Origin: Helicobacteraceae bacterium
GTDB lineage: Bacteria; Campylobacterota; Campylobacteria; Campylobacterales; Sulfurimonadaceae
DNA: 43,631 nt
Assembly: GCA_013138865.1 (NCBI GenBank)
Contig: WTBY01000035.1
Location: 1-43,631 of the forward strand
Direction: 5' to 3'
Position 1 is the first letter of the stretch. Each line of letters starts with the position of its first letter. Below are positions 16,048-22,659 of this stretch, one piece after another. Position numbers and translations under genes: made by a program. The notes under the pieces are model-generated. The model saw only the letters and a list, made by a program, of their open reading frames with translations, did not search any database and was not told the origin of the DNA.

Positions 16048-16645
16048 TAAATTCTTTCCTTGTAAATTCCATTTGATTATTCAAGTATGAGTTGAACTCT
16101 TCATAGTATTCATATTGACCTATGACTTCTATTTTTATCAACTTGATAACATCTTCTATTTCTTTATCTGTATGTTTTGTCATTACTTTTTTTATATCTT
16201 CTATCTGATAGTTGCATACTTTAATCTCGCTTTCTTTACTGAAATCTAATTTGCAATTATAGTGATATGAATCATGCCAAGCTCTAGCCATTATATTTAT
16301 CTCTTTATTTCTAAATATTGTTCTATTGCATCCTTCTTCTGATACCACAAATGGATATCCAGTTTCCATAAACAATTTAAAGTTATCTGTTGTTTTCTCA
16401 CTTGTTGAATACTTTATATCCTTTGCCATTATTCTGACTACTTTAGTTAAGTTTCTTATTGCCAATTCAAGATTGCTATAGTGAATTCTATCTGTTATAT
16501 TCTTTGCTAATCTATTCAATTCTGGTGGCAGTGTAGACTTCAGTCTTACTCCTCCATCTTGACCTTCATTAAACCTGTCTATGTACTCAGTATTCAATAT
16601 CTCTTGTATCTTGTAGTAGACTCTATTGTATTTAGCATCTTCCAT
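16040..16645 (-). CDS. Hypothetical 201-aa protein
   Basis: I do not recognise this helical protein. It has KVVRIMAKDIKYSTSEKTTD in the middle and a cysteine/aromatic-rich segment around SYHYNCKLDF. Its ATG overlaps the stop of a 15-codon upstream peptide (TAATG), so translation is probably coupled. Confidence 0.65.
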   Translation of the reverse strand: MEDAKYNRVYYKIQEILNTEYIDRFNEGQDGGVRLKSTLPPELNRLAKNITDRIHYSNLELAIRNLTKVVRIMAKDIKYSTSEKTTDNFKLFMETGYPFVVSEEGCNRTIFRNKEINIMARAWHDSYHYNCKLDFSKESEIKVCNYQIEDIKKVMTKHTDKEIEDVIKLIKIEVIGQYEYYEEFNSYLNNQMEFTRKEFNE

Positions 16646-16692
16646 TATAGTACTCCGCTGTTCTTTAGTAAATTAACTGTATTATTCTTCAT
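16645..16692 (-). CDS. 15-aa leader peptide
   Basis: MKNNTVNLLKNSGVL has a clear AAGGAT 5 nt before its ATG, and its TAA overlaps the start of the 201-aa gene. It is the only translation start near that gene with a good ribosome binding site, so it probably acts as a coupling leader. Confidence 0.55.
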   Translation of the reverse strand: MKNNTVNLLKNSGVL

Positions 16693-16801
16693 ATTTTATC
16701 CTTAAATATATCTATATTCTTTCTTCTTCTTTCTTCATATCTTATACATACTATACCATACTATATCATTGCATATCACACATTCTGGGTTTCGTTTAAG
16801 G
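16693..16801 (-). promoter_or_regulatory. Intergenic region with two TATAGTATG repeats
   Basis: On the minus strand TATAGTATG occurs twice with a 10-bp period (16765-16757 and 16755-16747), followed by TATAAG and a purine-rich tract before the leader peptide. This is one of the few real gaps in the operon and may be a promoter, possibly for the phage's split polymerase. A period of one helical turn also suits a protein-binding site. No consensus is known to confirm either. Confidence 0.4.
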
Positions 16802-17203
16802 TTAGAGGTTTTTGATGGATATGAACCCCATATCTATCAAGATATCTCTAATATCAGTATCTAATGTATTTTCAGAAACAAGGTATGGTATCATGTATTT
16901 ATTCACATATACGATAGTGCATATAATCTCCAAGTGAGGAAATTTATTTTTACCTGCATTGCCATCTGCCCAATTAGATAGTGTCATCTCATCCAATGTG
17001 TCTATTGACTTATCTCTGAACTTACTATAGACGAATCCACTATTAGGCATCGCTTGACTCTTTGCACTAATCACTTCCTTGTCGTTACAGTCGAAGGGAT
17101 TGCATCTGTGGAGTTTCTTTTCCCACATTGCACCCTTTACTGATTTAATTCTTCTTCTTTCTTTTAACCCAAATCTTTTAAAATCATCTGGTTCTTTAGG
17201 CAT
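16802..17203 (-). CDS. Hypothetical 133-aa protein
   Basis: The N-terminus is basic (DDFKRFGLKERRRIKSVKG), with later WADGNAGKNKFPHLEIIC and an acidic end. No motif is recognised. It belongs to a block of unassigned early genes between the split polymerase and the primase, a usual location for host-takeover functions. Confidence 0.65.
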   Translation of the reverse strand: MPKEPDDFKRFGLKERRRIKSVKGAMWEKKLHRCNPFDCNDKEVISAKSQAMPNSGFVYSKFRDKSIDTLDEMTLSNWADGNAGKNKFPHLEIICTIVYVNKYMIPYLVSENTLDTDIRDILIDMGFISIKNL

Positions 17204-17642
17204 TTTGATAGTATCTCTTTATTGCTTTTCTGATATCAGTGATTGATTGATACCATGAGTTGGTACAATTTCCTATTAGTGTTCCATCTGACTGTAGATA
17301 TCCATACTTGCCTTTTAGTGCTATATAAAATCCAAAGGTATAGTCTCCTGACTTGTCTAGGAATTTAATCTCAAAGTCTGTAGTCTCTAGCACTATTCTA
17401 TCTTTAGTGTTCTTCGATTCCTTAATCTCCAGTAACGACTTGTCTAATTTCTTTTTGATTTTATCGAATCTCTTCATATCTGCCATTCTGTTTTCTATTT
17501 CCAAATCATCTGAGCCATATCTAAATTTATTTTCTCCCCATTGAGATGGTTCGACTCCTTTGCATCTAGTCCATCCTTGTTTATCTTTAACATCTATAGC
17601 CCAACCTTTATCATACTCTCTTTGTGCTTTCTTAACTTTCAT
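17196..17642 (-). CDS. Hypothetical 148-aa protein
   Basis: The protein is Lys- and Trp-rich. Its first part is charged and helical (MADMKRFDKIKKKLDKSL). The later part looks beta-rich (YTFGFYIALKGKYGYLQSDG), followed by SWYQSITDIRKAIKRYY. No family is assigned. Overlaps with both neighbours support expression as part of the operon. Confidence 0.65.
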   Translation of the reverse strand: MKVKKAQREYDKGWAIDVKDKQGWTRCKGVEPSQWGENKFRYGSDDLEIENRMADMKRFDKIKKKLDKSLLEIKESKNTKDRIVLETTDFEIKFLDKSGDYTFGFYIALKGKYGYLQSDGTLIGNCTNSWYQSITDIRKAIKRYYQNA

Positions 17643-18042
17643 AATAATCTAATTCCTTTTGTATATAGTACAATGCTTTAGTGAGATTACGCTTGTATTC
17701 TCCATTGTCGTTTAGTCTATATAAAGCACAGAATGCTTCTCCTATACCATGTTCCATTTTCTTATGCTTTATTAGCTGTCCCAATTCCGTTGCATTCGTT
17801 GGTAGTTCATAGTATGATGTAGTTCCACCATTTCCTCTGGTTTCCAATACAGGATTCTCTAAGTCTTCTTTAACCTCTCCGATTATCTGGAAGGAAGCTA
17901 ATGGTCTTATGTTTCCATCTCTATCTATTACCCTTTGTCTATGGTCTTGCACTACCCTGTATGTATATGGTTCTGAAACATGTACTATTTGCACTATTCC
18001 ATCATGCTTAGTCATAAGCTTCATTCCTTCTTTATAGTCCAT
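17632..18042 (-). CDS. DUF3310-like protein (136 aa)
   Basis: The C-terminal half matches the DUF3310 pattern of phage nucleotide-kinase-like small proteins: TSYYELPTNATELGQLI, then GIGEAFCALYRL...EYKRNLTKALYYI. The N-terminal half (GMKLMTKHDGIVQIVHVSEP) looks like a small beta-barrel. The family is widespread in phage early regions, but its biochemical role is not settled. Confidence 0.6.
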   Translation of the reverse strand: MDYKEGMKLMTKHDGIVQIVHVSEPYTYRVVQDHRQRVIDRDGNIRPLASFQIIGEVKEDLENPVLETRGNGGTTSYYELPTNATELGQLIKHKKMEHGIGEAFCALYRLNDNGEYKRNLTKALYYIQKELDYYES

Positions 18043-18346
18043 TATTTATCCAGTTGTAAGTAGCATACATTACAAATCCTACTACTAGTAGAATCATTAT
18101 AAGTGCTGATTCAATCAGTCTAGCTTCAGGTATTCCTTCATCTTTTTCGTACCATGAATATAATGCTTCCTCAGCTTCTTCTTTTGATTGATACCATGAT
18201 TTTGAATTCTCCAATACTGCACATCTTCTAATTGTATTATCATTGTGTAGGTAGTTGCCAAATTCATCTGATATGAAGTAATGTGTATTATGTTCAATAT
18301 TGCTGTCTAATGGTTCGTCTTTAATCAGTTGTTGTACCTTAAACAT
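18032..18346 (-). CDS. Tail-anchored membrane protein (104 aa)
   Basis: Starting at the ATG at 18346 (AAGGGAG 6 nt upstream), the product begins MFKVQQLIKDEP. It ends with one hydrophobic helix (LIESALIMILLVVGFVMYAT), so the bulk would face the cytoplasm. The longer reading from 18394 ignores this ribosome binding site and is less likely. SWYQSKEEAEEALYSWYEKD resembles a small interaction domain. Function unknown. Confidence 0.65.
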   Translation of the reverse strand: MFKVQQLIKDEPLDSNIEHNTHYFISDEFGNYLHNDNTIRRCAVLENSKSWYQSKEEAEEALYSWYEKDEGIPEARLIESALIMILLVVGFVMYATYNWINNGL

Positions 18347-18500
18347 TATAGACTCCCTTGTCCGTTTCGTTTTTTGTTGTATCAATTTGTTCAACTTCTT
18401 TCTTGAAGTTCATCCTAGCTTTAGCTCTGTCTCTAGCTTCTAAAGTGTCATAACCCTTTTCCATAAAGTGTTTAGTCCATCTCTTTAGTTCTTTGCTCAT
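18339..18500 (-). CDS. Hypothetical 53-aa protein
   Basis: The product begins MSKELKRWTKHFMEKGYDTL and is helical and highly charged. AAGGAAAC precedes the ATG. It overlaps the next gene by 8 nt, with the downstream start codon lying in its last codons. No family is recognised. Confidence 0.62.
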   Translation of the reverse strand: MSKELKRWTKHFMEKGYDTLEARDRAKARMNFKKEVEQIDTTKNETDKGVYNV

Positions 18501-18533
18501 AAGTTTCCTTCTCTTAACATTTCATAATGTATC

Positions 18534-18635
18534 TCAGTTAATCTGAGTGCATCTTCCTCATTGAACCCTATGTTTATAAAAGCTAATCTCATTTGAGTTA
18601 ATGCATTAGCTACTATTAGATTATTTTCTTCCATG
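18534..18635 (-). CDS. Hypothetical 33-aa peptide
   Basis: MEENNLIVANALTQMRLAFI followed by NIGFNEEDALRFN. It starts inside the end of the upstream gene with GAGGAA upstream. Its helical, amphipathic look and operon position support it modestly. Confidence 0.42.
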
Positions 18636-18833
18636 ATTATGCTTCCTCACTAATGTAATTTCAATACCGTATCCTTTTTGTAGAAAGAAGTATCCATCTA
18701 CCTCATATCCCCACGTATCATTTGTTATTCTTCCCTGATAGCTTCTCTTAATGTCCTGAATGTCATTCATATAATATCCATCTTCTTCATGTAAGTCAAC
18801 GTGTACTAAGTCTCCAATTTCTAGTTGCTCCAT
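18621..18833 (-). CDS. Hypothetical 70-aa protein
   Basis: The N-terminus is acidic (MEQLEIGDLVHVDLHEEDGY) and the end is basic (LVRKHNHGRK). A predicted small beta-barrel resembles SH3-like phage proteins, but no family is certain. AAGGAG is followed by TTAGATATGG at the start. Confidence 0.62.
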   Translation of the reverse strand: MEQLEIGDLVHVDLHEEDGYYMNDIQDIKRSYQGRITNDTWGYEVDGYFFLQKGYGIEITLVRKHNHGRK

Positions 18834-18843
18834 ATCTAACTCC

Positions 18844-19092
18844 TTAGTCGAAGTAGCTAGTACGTTTAGTACGAGACTCTACAATCTGGGCATACTTAAC
18901 CATCAGGTGGGTGTTAGCTATATCAGCTTCCATTTCAGGGGTGTAAGCATCTCCCATATATTCTTTCATTGTGTTTACGATGATGTAAAAGTCTTTCTTT
19001 GCATACTCTTTAGCATCAGCCATCATACCAACTACAGAAGTTGAATATTCTGTATTCTTTGTTTTAGTTTTTTCTTTTGTATATTCTGCCAT
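18844..19092 (-). CDS. Hypothetical 82-aa early protein
   Basis: The ATG at 19092 has AAAAGGAAACAAC upstream and gives MAEYTKEKTKTKNTEYSTS. This is better than the upstream reading from 19158, which lacks a ribosome binding site. It is the first gene downstream of the split-polymerase terminator and of a candidate virion-polymerase promoter, so it may be expressed strongly and early. It is helical and unrecognised. Confidence 0.65.
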   Translation of the reverse strand: MAEYTKEKTKTKNTEYSTSVVGMMADAKEYAKKDFYIIVNTMKEYMGDAYTPEMEADIANTHLMVKYAQIVESRTKRTSYFD

Positions 19093-19182
19093 GTTGTTTC
19101 CTTTTAGGCTTACTAGTGCATTATGCACTGCTGTTCTTCTACCAAGTCTTACGACCAAACTAATGTAATTGTAGAGCTACGA

Positions 19183-19205
19183 AAACGTATATATAGTATA
19201 CGTTT
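19183..19205. promoter_or_regulatory. AT-rich inverted repeat upstream of the 82-aa gene
   Basis: AAACGTATA (19183-19191) and TATACGTTT (19197-19205) are perfect 9-bp arms around a 5-nt spacer. It lies between the terminator of the polymerase operon and the next gene, and could be an operator or a transcript-stabilising hairpin at the new 5' end. Confidence 0.5.
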
Positions 19206-19234
19206 CTTAGTAATGCTCTTTTATCACTTATCAC

Positions 19235-19249
19235 GAGTTCGGAGAACTC
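19235..19249 (-). promoter_or_regulatory. Candidate virion-RNA-polymerase hairpin promoter
   Basis: The plus (template) strand reads GAGTTC-GGA-GAACTC: a perfect 6-bp stem with a 3-nt GGA loop. N4 virion polymerase promoters are template-strand hairpins with short GC-containing stems and a 3-nt purine loop; N4 P2 also has GGA. The orientation here would direct leftward transcription starting about 11 bases from the loop centre, toward 18.8 kb. It sits just after the early terminator. Function is inferred by analogy. Confidence 0.55.
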
Positions 19250-19291
19250 CATCAAATAAACGAGAAGGCGACTGCTAAGGAGCATACTGCT

Positions 19292-19304
19292 TGTTCTTAG
19301 AACA
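19292..19304. promoter_or_regulatory. Palindrome TGTTCT-T-AGAACA
   Basis: Perfect 6-bp arms surround a single T in a non-coding gap. It contains one copy of the over-represented octamer GAACAGCG on its right arm. It may be a protein-binding site near the candidate promoter. Confidence 0.4.
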
Positions 19305-19376
19305 GCGTAGGTGTAGGCTGGTGTATTTTTGTTATTTTGTCTCTTGTTGGAGTTTTAGGATTGTAAGCTAGAGTAT

Positions 19377-19410
19377 AAAAAAAAGAATACACAACCTAGC
19401 TAAGGCTGTA
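19377..19410 (-). terminator. Intrinsic terminator after the split RNA polymerase operon
   Basis: On the minus strand TACAGCCT pairs with AGGT..TGTA through an 8-bp stem with a 2-nt bulge and a TAGCT loop. An uninterrupted run of eight T (19384-19377) follows after a short gap. The TAG stop codon of the polymerase gene lies across the loop and the start of the 3' arm. It would separate the first early unit from the rest. Confidence 0.7.
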
Positions 19411-20430
19411 TACACTATTTCTTATATCATCTTCAGTTAGAGTATTGGTCTTGTTGAATGTGATTTGAGTTCCTGCTATTTGAGTCATAATATCCTCTAA
19501 TAAGTTAGAGTTCAATATGTCAATTAGAGAGTCCTCATACACTTGTCTAAGCTTGTCTACATTGTTAGGATGCACACTAAAGCTATCATGTATTGTTGTT
19601 ATAAAGAGGTGTTCCATACCCCTTACTATTTGTCTTAGTAGGTATCCATCTACTGAGTGTATAATGTTTGGAGCCATACCCTTATTGAATTCAGAAGGTG
19701 CATATACTTCACTTGTTAGATTACATGAGAATGTTTTACCACTTCTTGATTTCTTTTGTATATTCATATCAAGTCTTGATTTAACATCATACTTGACTTT
19801 AGCACCATCAGGTAGAGTCCAGTTGTATGTACCTACTGATTTATCATTTAGTTCTTGAAGTCTAGCCATTACGTTCATCGCTTCAGGGGCTATAATAAGC
19901 ATACTATTAGTGAATGCATCATCGAATTCTTTTACTGATTTGTCTAGTTTGTCCCCAAGTAGTTCATGCAATGACTCTCCACCCTTGGTAGAACCATATA
20001 ATGTTGTCATTAATGGCTTCTTACAGTTCTTTCTAGTGAACAGTTGAGTGCTGAATTGCTTGTTCATTTCGTCTGCTAGTAGTTGGTAGGCATCAATTCT
20101 AGTTAAACCAGTGCCAATGCTACCTAGTGATGCTGTCTTTTTACATCCAGCTAGTATTCCGTAGAGCTGTAATGCTTGATTACTACTATCCACTGGCATG
20201 ATATAGTGTACTTCTTGGTTCGCTAAGTGGTCTTTGTATGCATTGAGTGCACAAAAGTATCCAAATACGTTGTCTGCACTTTGTTCAAGTCTTGTTAATT
20301 CCTCTATTGACTGACTATTTACCCATGAAACTTGCTCATCAAAGCTTAGTTTATCATGTCCGTACTCTGATGCTATGTTTACCTTTAGCCAATATAGACC
20401 TCTTTTAGTTAGTTTTAGCGCTTCGTTCAT
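19396..20430 (-). CDS. Split T7-type RNA polymerase, C-terminal catalytic subunit
   Basis: This 344-aa protein has the palm and fingers of a single-subunit RNA polymerase. Motif A is VDSSNQALQ (catalytic D81). The O-helix is R133-x3-K137 with Y145-G146 in KPLMTTLYGS, the same spacing as T7 R627, K631 and Y639. Motif C is TIHDSF (D282). It lacks the N-terminal and thumb domains. N4 RNAPII is likewise two polypeptides (gp15 and gp16) that transcribe middle genes. The ATG overlaps the upstream subunit's TGA (ATGA), ensuring balanced synthesis. Three regions of sequence identity with the giant virion protein suggest related polymerases. Confidence 0.92.
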   Translation of the reverse strand: MNEALKLTKRGLYWLKVNIASEYGHDKLSFDEQVSWVNSQSIEELTRLEQSADNVFGYFCALNAYKDHLANQEVHYIMPVDSSNQALQLYGILAGCKKTASLGSIGTGLTRIDAYQLLADEMNKQFSTQLFTRKNCKKPLMTTLYGSTKGGESLHELLGDKLDKSVKEFDDAFTNSMLIIAPEAMNVMARLQELNDKSVGTYNWTLPDGAKVKYDVKSRLDMNIQKKSRSGKTFSCNLTSEVYAPSEFNKGMAPNIIHSVDGYLLRQIVRGMEHLFITTIHDSFSVHPNNVDKLRQVYEDSLIDILNSNLLEDIMTQIAGTQITFNKTNTLTEDDIRNSVYSLS

Positions 20431-21347
20431 GTATTATCCTTTGTTAGTACTGGTTTAACCAGTGATTTCTGATAAGAGTCTCCATGTAGTGTGATATCAT
20501 ATCCACTACAGTAAGCTCTAAGCCTAAAGTCATACTTCCAAGCGAAGTAGAACTGTCTATTTTCCATTGTTTCGTATGTTTCCTGTGCCGTTTGTAGTCT
20601 AATGAGTGCTGATTTAAGATGCTCAGCTTCATCTTTCTTCCAATTCTTTTCTTTTAGGTTAGCTAGTATGTAATTGAATTGAGTATCCATGTCCCATTCA
20701 CGTAATGTGAACTGTTGAGACTGTAGTTTATTCAATACATCTAGTACATTTTGAGGTTGTTTAGCATTTCCTTTGTTCAAAGTTACCTTTGAAGTATCCA
20801 AATGGTATCCACCTTGTGCAATTCCCTCTATCCATTCAAGAGGTGCTTCAATCAATGGTAGTTTATACCTACTATATTGAAGTAGTTTGTCTGCATCTTC
20901 TGCAATAGTGAATGAAACTATAGCAGTTGTTTCGGTATACCAATGGTCTTGGTCACTTAGTTTGTTTTCTTGTGACAAGTCATAGAAGACTGTATCAAAT
21001 TCTGCTAGTATATCCATAGCGGTATTGTATTTCCATGGTGTATCTTCACTGTCTAAGAAGCTAGATATACCTAGTACTAGTTGGTTTATATCAAACTCTC
21101 TAATGTGTGGAAAGTCTGTATCCATAACTTTGCCATGAGCCTTGTTTCCAAGTAGTGCAATGATGTTATACATTAGCTCATTGGTTAAGTCTTCATTGAG
21201 TCCAGTGATTTCTTGTAACTTGAAGTAGTATTGAGTGTCTATTTGGTCTATCCATTTAGACAATGCTATTGCTATTTCTTCATTCATGTTTTCACGACTG
21301 AACATTACTTCAATTTGTTCTTGTGTTTTGCCTTGTATATCTATCAT
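20427..21347 (-). CDS. Split T7-type RNA polymerase, N-terminal subunit
   Basis: This 306-aa partner holds the polymerase part upstream of motif A. RYKLPLIEAPLEW matches the LPM..P..W region before the thumb/palm boundary, NVLDVLNKLQSQQF matches the N-L-L-N..Q..P-type helix, and FAWKYDFRLRAY matches T7's template-binding D-W-R-G-R (the glycine is replaced by Leu). Together with the following gene it reconstitutes one polymerase, as N4 gp15 does with gp16. The length is slightly above N4 gp15. A single frameshifted gene is unlikely because the ATGA junction and both start contexts are clean. Confidence 0.88.
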   Translation of the reverse strand: MIDIQGKTQEQIEVMFSRENMNEEIAIALSKWIDQIDTQYYFKLQEITGLNEDLTNELMYNIIALLGNKAHGKVMDTDFPHIREFDINQLVLGISSFLDSEDTPWKYNTAMDILAEFDTVFYDLSQENKLSDQDHWYTETTAIVSFTIAEDADKLLQYSRYKLPLIEAPLEWIEGIAQGGYHLDTSKVTLNKGNAKQPQNVLDVLNKLQSQQFTLREWDMDTQFNYILANLKEKNWKKDEAEHLKSALIRLQTAQETYETMENRQFYFAWKYDFRLRAYCSGYDITLHGDSYQKSLVKPVLTKDNT

Positions 21348-21532
21348 ATTACTTCCTGTAGTAAACGTGTCATGATTTGTATCTTAATCAAATCAATGAT
21401 TTCAATAGTCATATAAGGATTACCCTTGATGATTCTATTGAGTTCTGATTGAGCTAACCCTAATAGGTTATGCTTAACAACTTTAGTCTTTAGTGTATCG
21501 TATTCTGATAGTTCATCAGCAAAGAATGCCAA
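21344..21532 (-). CDS. Small XRE-like HTH protein (62 aa)
   Basis: KHNLLGLAQSELNRIIKGNP fits the recognition part of XRE-type helix-turn-helix proteins. It overlaps the polymerase subunit start by ATGA. The likely start is TTG at 21532, with no clear ribosome binding site; the frame is closed by a TGA shortly upstream. It may regulate early transcription. Confidence 0.55.
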   Translation of the reverse strand: MAFFADELSEYDTLKTKVVKHNLLGLAQSELNRIIKGNPYMTIEIIDLIKIQIMTRLLQEVI

Positions 21533-21534
21533 TA

Positions 21535-21585
21535 TTAGAACCAGATATCAGCTATTCTTTCTAACCATAGTTCAAATGCTTTCAT
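21535..21585 (-). CDS. Possible 16-aa peptide
   Basis: MKAFELWLERIADIWF begins by TAATG overlap with the preceding gene and bridges to the TTG-started HTH gene. It is amphipathic and may mainly pass ribosomes downstream. Confidence 0.35.
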   Translation of the reverse strand: MKAFELWLERIADIWF

Positions 21586-21815
21586 TATGCTTCTTCTAGT
21601 AGGTCTAAGAATGAGTTGTAGTGATAGTAGCGTTCAGCAAATGCTTGTGCTTGTGCATGACTAACTCTATTCCATTTAGTGTCTTTAAAAGTATACAGAT
21701 TACCTTCTATATCTTTAACCATTAGTGTATGTTTACCACCATCAAGAACTATGTGTTTATCATAGTTATCTCTTGATTGAATGGTGTTTATGATTCTTTG
21801 TAATTGAGTAGACAC
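21585..21815 (-). CDS. Hypothetical 76-aa early protein
   Basis: It starts at GTG (21815), overlapping the upstream TAG (TAGTG). The middle looks beta-rich (HIVLDGGKHTLMVKDIEGNL) and the end is helical (AQAQAFAERYYHYNSFLDLL). No family is recognised. It is part of the first early transcription unit. Confidence 0.65.
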   Translation of the reverse strand: MSTQLQRIINTIQSRDNYDKHIVLDGGKHTLMVKDIEGNLYTFKDTKWNRVSHAQAQAFAERYYHYNSFLDLLEEA

Positions 21816-21952
21816 TACTTGTCCTTTATTAGCTTGTTGTGTACGATATGAATAACTTCCTCTATAGTTGTATTATAGAGTTTAGCTATAACTTCAGCTG
21901 GATGTCCTAGCTGGTAAGCTGAGACTACGTTATCTTTTCTTCTATTTGACAT
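21815..21952 (-). CDS. Small HTH DNA-binding protein (45 aa)
   Basis: The product begins MSNRRKDNVV. Its AYQLGHPAEVIAKLYNTTI segment has the spacing of a sigma/resolvase-type helix-turn-helix. AAGG lies 8 nt before the ATG. It starts by TAATG overlap with the membrane peptide gene. It is a candidate early regulator; DNA binding is inferred. Confidence 0.6.
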   Translation of the reverse strand: MSNRRKDNVVSAYQLGHPAEVIAKLYNTTIEEVIHIVHNKLIKDK

Positions 21953-22035
21953 TATAGTACCTTGTCTGATAGTATTAGTATTGTAGTTGTAATCAGTATG
22001 AACATGGTAAATAGTATATCTTCTTGATAAAACAT
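21952..22035 (-). CDS. Membrane peptide, first early gene (27 aa)
   Basis: MFYQEDILFTMFILITTTIL then ILSDKVL: one transmembrane helix with a short acidic N-terminus. AAGGA stands 6 nt before the ATG. Being first in the early unit, it could act at the host membrane on entry, for example in exclusion or depolarisation; this is inference. Confidence 0.6.
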   Translation of the reverse strand: MFYQEDILFTMFILITTTILILSDKVL

Positions 22036-22378
22036 GGTGTATCCTTGTGTAAATTAGTGTTATTTAGACAAAGACACTTAAGCCTTTGATTTTGGTAGAG
22101 CAGTTATAGTCTGCTAGGTATGAGTTATGACACAATGTCTAACCTGCTAAACTCTTAAGCGGTTAATCCAGATGACTTTATCGAGTCAACAAACGGTTTA
22201 CAGTCTTTTCCTGTAAGTCATACTACTGTTATAGACTAAGAGTTGTCTTCTAGTGGTTAGCTTATGACCCAAGCTGTAAGGTAGTGTTTAGTCTGATTCA
22301 TGCAGAGTATGTGTTGCAACATACAGTAATTCACTGGTACTTCCAGTCTAATTTAGACTCTTGAGAGAGCTGAATAAT
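22036..22378 (-). other. Non-coding hairpin array upstream of the early genes
   Basis: No convincing gene is seen. At least six short perfect hairpins follow one another: 22099-22115 (AGCAG, 7-nt loop), 22173-22188 (TGACT, 6), 22198-22216 (TTACAG, 7), 22259-22275 (AGCTT, 7), 22307-22324 (GTATGT, 6) and 22345-22359 (AGTCTAA, 1). Weaker ones lie at 22292-22306 and 22334-22346. It would be the 5' leader of the early transcript if that starts at the upstream hairpin promoter. The loops do not fit tRNA anticodon rules. It may be a structured non-coding RNA, a replication origin or a set of extrudable promoter hairpins. Confidence 0.55.
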
Positions 22379-22495
22379 ATGAGCACAAGCATAACCGCTA
22401 ACCTTACTCTATTCATTAAAGTAGTGACCGAAGGGAACAAAAAAAGGTTTGATGAGTTAGATGCTATGGATAGTGTGAATAGGATAGAGAGGTAG
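22379..22495 (+). CDS. Possible 38-aa protein on the plus strand
   Basis: The frame MSTSITANLTLFIKVVTEGN and onward to RFDELDAMDSVNRIER has protein-like composition. The ribosome binding site is weak (GAGAG, 9 nt upstream), and it would be the only plus-strand gene. It may be chance within the non-coding region. Confidence 0.22.
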   Translation: MSTSITANLTLFIKVVTEGNKKRFDELDAMDSVNRIER

Positions 22496-22571
22496 TATAG
22501 GTAATATTAGGGTTGCATTACCACCTCCTTACCATACACTCCCACCATACCTATACCATTGCTACGTTTGT

Positions 22572-22584
22572 CAGTGAAGCACTG
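22572..22584 (-). promoter_or_regulatory. Candidate virion-RNA-polymerase hairpin promoter for the first early unit
   Basis: The plus (template) strand reads CAGTG-AAG-CACTG, a perfect 5-bp stem with a 3-nt purine loop. Size, loop length and strand agree with N4 virion polymerase promoters. It points leftward to the early genes, about 540 nt upstream of the first start codon. A second CACTG (22586-22590) offers an alternative pairing. Assignment is by analogy only. Confidence 0.5.
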
Positions 22585-22650
22585 TCACTGCCTATGTTTG
22601 ACCAACTCTATACAATTAATGATTCTTAGTCTATAGCTACATATAGTAGA

Positions 22651-22659
22651 GGGGGGGGG
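22651..22659 (+). repeat. Homopolymer of nine G
   Basis: G9 stands out in an AT-rich genome and lies in the non-coding gap between the late and early regions. Such tracts slip easily and may vary in length between genomes. No gene is clearly switched by it. Confidence 0.85.

Noticed and set aside
18115-18297. 60-codon frame inside the tail-anchored membrane protein gene
   Set aside because: It is a shadow in another frame without a ribosome binding site; the overlapping gene has a membrane helix and a better start.
20444-20632. 62-codon frame inside the N-terminal polymerase subunit
   Set aside because: It is out of frame with conserved polymerase motifs and lacks a start signal.
22099-22324. 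Possible tRNA genes from 5-bp stems with 7-nt loops
   Set aside because: Loops do not combine a T33 with a sound position 37, no TTCRA T-arm or matching D-arm and acceptor stem is found on either strand.
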